A stretch of 64,000 nucleotides of DNA from Mugil cephalus (Eukaryota; Chordata; Actinopteri; Mugiliformes; Mugilidae), in NCBI RefSeq assembly GCF_022458985.1, contig NC_061772.1, positions 13,134,001-13,198,000 of the forward strand. The letters are read 5' to 3'. Below are positions 61,701-64,000 of this stretch, in pieces. Position 1 is the stretch's first letter. The number at the start of each line of letters is the position of its first letter. Below the pieces are notes generated by a model. That model had not been told where the DNA came from. It searched no databases and saw nothing but the letters and a program-made list of their open reading frames with translations. The translations under genes and the position numbers were made by a program.

Positions 61701-64000
61701 ACCTTTCTCAAATTTTATATCACTGATAAGGATTGGCGCGTTGATTCGTCTCGATTCAGAGAAGCGAGAACAGCGGTAAGGAATTAAGGTTATGGAAAGA
61801 AAAACTCACGCCAAGAGGTTTAGCTCAGTGTACCGTGGAGGATGCCCCAGTTCTCAGTGCATGCTTACAGCCCTCCACCAGTCCACCAGTGGTGCAGTTG
61901 TAATTCCTGTAGTAAAATATATTTGTAAAAACATGCTCAGAGCTATGTGACAGTCAGGTTAATCAAGTTCGAGAGAATCTGCATTTTTTTTTGTGTGTGT
62001 GTGTGTGTGCTGGTTCCCTGAGAACCACTCTAATGTTTGGCTGCAGCTCACGCTAAAGCGCTGACCCCACTGCTTCCAGTCTTTCTAATGGGTAATAGAA
62101 TTGCCAGGGCAGATGTTATCTCTCCCCGTATTACGTCAGGCAGGGCCAGAGGAGCGATGGGTCGACCAACCAGCCTCATTACATTGTTGAAAAGAAGGAG
62201 GGGGAGGAAGAGCTCAGTTGGCGCGGCTCCTCACTTAAGAGAGCGTGCTCTCGTGGGTTGTTGGGGGTACAGTCGGAAGAGAACGTGATCAGATTTCTGT
62301 CTCTGCAGGAACACAACTCACTCCCATGAACACACCAACCAGCACAGGGACGGAATAAAGTGTAGGGTGGTATTTTCTACAGGAACAGGGTAATCATAAA
62401 ACCTGGAGCTCAGAGGAAGAGGGAGGGAGGAGGCGAGTGAGGAAGTGGGAGAGTGTGTTTTTGGCAGGGGCTTTAAGCTCAAGTCTTTTGTTGCCTGACA
62501 TTCTCAGGTGCCATGGTTACAGGTTAGCAGAGCACAGTCCTGCTTTATCTCCCCATTAACACTTTGTGAGTTTGCGTTCGATCAAAAGGACAGAAAGGAA
62601 TTCTTCCACACCGCTGAGACCTCCATTTACTCGCCGGGTGTGTCCGTCATGTGTCACTGGTTCAGCAGGTACTGGAAGTAAACAAACACCGTCAGTGGGA
62701 TTTCAGACACTGACTGAGTTAACATCAGCTGTGGAGATATAGAAAGCAGAGATAACACTATTGTGCAACTGTTAGGTACTCTACAAGCTGAACTTTACGT
62801 AAAATAAAGGATAAACTTAAGATCACACATTCAGTAGGTGAGGTAGTCCTGACATAGAAAACACCGCTAAAGCCGTAGCTACTCCTCAAGTGGTATCAAG
62901 TGATTCTTTCATCGTCCGTTGTTTTTTAGCCAACTATTGGATCTGGTTGCCTAGGTCACCCTCTTCTATATTTCCGACCCCAAACTAGCCACCACTACTC
63001 CACCTGGATCCACCTGACACTATAAGGCCACTATTGGCTGGTACATTTAGGTTGGAGTGACCAAAGCTGTGGATATTTGGGGGCACTCTGACTGCATCAA
63101 GCACCAATTAATAGTATCACCCATTGGTCACTGCCACAATTGACCCTATGTTGGTGTTTTGATTAGTTGGCTGACAACCCCATTCATTTTGCCTTTATCT
63201 TCATCTATGAAACATCTTCTGAAGCGCCCCCTAAAGGTATTAGCGTCTAGACAGAACCACTGAGAACGACTGAAACCTCTGCAGTACTTATGCCAGGCCT
63301 TATGTGGCGCTGTGAGGTTACTCCCCGAAATATGGCGAGGCTATGACATCATCGTTTCCACACAAAAAAAAAAAAAAAGACCGGAGGCTGGTTTAAAAAA
63401 TGTCTGGTTTCGCTCTCTGAAAATGTCGACTCAGTTAAGACGGAAACCTAAATGATAAAATACTTTATCATTTACAGTGTAACCCGGCTTCATGTAAACA
63501 GATCTTAATACCATGTGATTCGGTTGATTCAACAACATGACCCACTCCAAACACTACAGACCTTTGCTAAAGCTGCGTCTAACCTCGCTACTCACAAGCA
63601 AGTATGTTAATTTACTCCCAGTCTGCTAGTGGCCCGGCCTGTCTTGTCAAATTTAAAACCCAGTGTGGACCTTGAACTACAAAGTTTGCTCACCCTGGGT
63701 AATCTGCAGGTGAGATAGCTAATGTTAGCAATCGTGTTGACATTGGAAAAAAAAATTGCTGATCTTGTCATCACTTTTCAGTTTGCATGTTATTTCCTCC
63801 ACTGAAATCACACATGTAGTAATAATAAGCTGCTCGTGTCCTTGATGAATCGTGATAATTTCAGTTTCAGTGCTACATTTATAGGTGGGAATGGACACTC
63901 GCATTGTTTGTCTAACCTAGCAACAGTAAAGTAGGATGTTGACAAAAGGTAGCACCAATCAGGAGGTCAACAAAAGGTCAGTCGTGTCGCCTTAAAGTTG
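58765..64000 (+). other. Probable long first intron, no further exon seen
   Basis: It begins with GTATGT. Contents include a GCTAGC/GTTAGC-rich patch at 59060-59125, a (GT)n tract at 61992-62009 and an A-run at 63366-63377. Short open stretches here lack splice context or family similarity. The balanced-composition blocks near 61145-61260 and 62035-62290 could be conserved non-coding elements, but that needs alignment. Confidence 0.45.

Noticed and set aside
62037..62288. Open frame of 83 codons in the last intron
   Set aside because: Basic, low-complexity peptide with no family match. At most it may overlap a conserved non-coding element.
1..64000. Any CRISPR array, prokaryotic operon, toxin-antitoxin or phage-like cassette
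   Set aside because: Direct repeats here are microsatellites or eukaryotic transposon ends, and genes have spliceosomal introns. Nothing fits a prokaryotic system.

Overview
This window is ordinary nuclear DNA of a ray-finned (teleost) fish. It has short GT-AG introns, many microsatellites, scattered remnants of fish LINEs and Tc1, piggyBac and hAT transposons, and protein-coding genes whose sequences match vertebrate families. I found no bacterial, plasmid or viral gene cluster, no CRISPR array, and nothing that looks like a new multi-gene system. Gene identities come from remembered family sequences; no database search was run.

Layout, left to right. (1) 1-10578 (+): the last ten coding exons of an ELL-family RNA polymerase II elongation factor, best matched to ELL3, then a long 3' UTR. 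(2) 15495-21993 (+): a complete WD-repeat gene, best matched to wdr93, with a compact promoter near 14976-15030. (3) 23.8-25.7 kb: decayed LINE reverse-transcriptase fragments. (4) 26572-29204 (-): a three-coding-exon gonadotropin-releasing hormone receptor, with a probable upstream non-coding exon near 30053. (5) 30-44 kb: a gene-poor stretch holding LINE tails, an hAT fragment, a tandem pair of tRNA-His sequences (one intact-looking, one decayed), a dead piggyBac transposase and a Tc1 fragment. (6) 44040-56511 (+): a 16-exon intramembrane aspartyl protease, sppl2a, carrying a second Tc1 fragment and a piggyBac-type MITE in its introns. (7) 58614 onward (+): the first coding exon of a gene I do not recognise, in a GC-rich promoter-like region; the rest of the window appears to be its first intron.

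The protein-coding genes do not form an operon or shared pathway. ELL3 acts in transcription elongation, WDR93 is probably axonemal, the GnRH receptor is a Gq-coupled hormone receptor, and SPPL2a cleaves type II membrane-protein stubs in lysosomes and late endosomes. Their grouping is of interest for synteny: the human orthologues ELL3, SPPL2A and WDR93 all lie on chromosome 15q, which supports those three assignments together.

The points most worth checking are a one-base reading-frame break at the exon 14/15 junction of sppl2a beside a TCTG repeat, an extra symmetric 18-codon exon between the two catalytic aspartates of the same gene, a phase break in wdr93, a full-length ELL layout in an ELL3-like gene, and the unidentified first exon at 58614.
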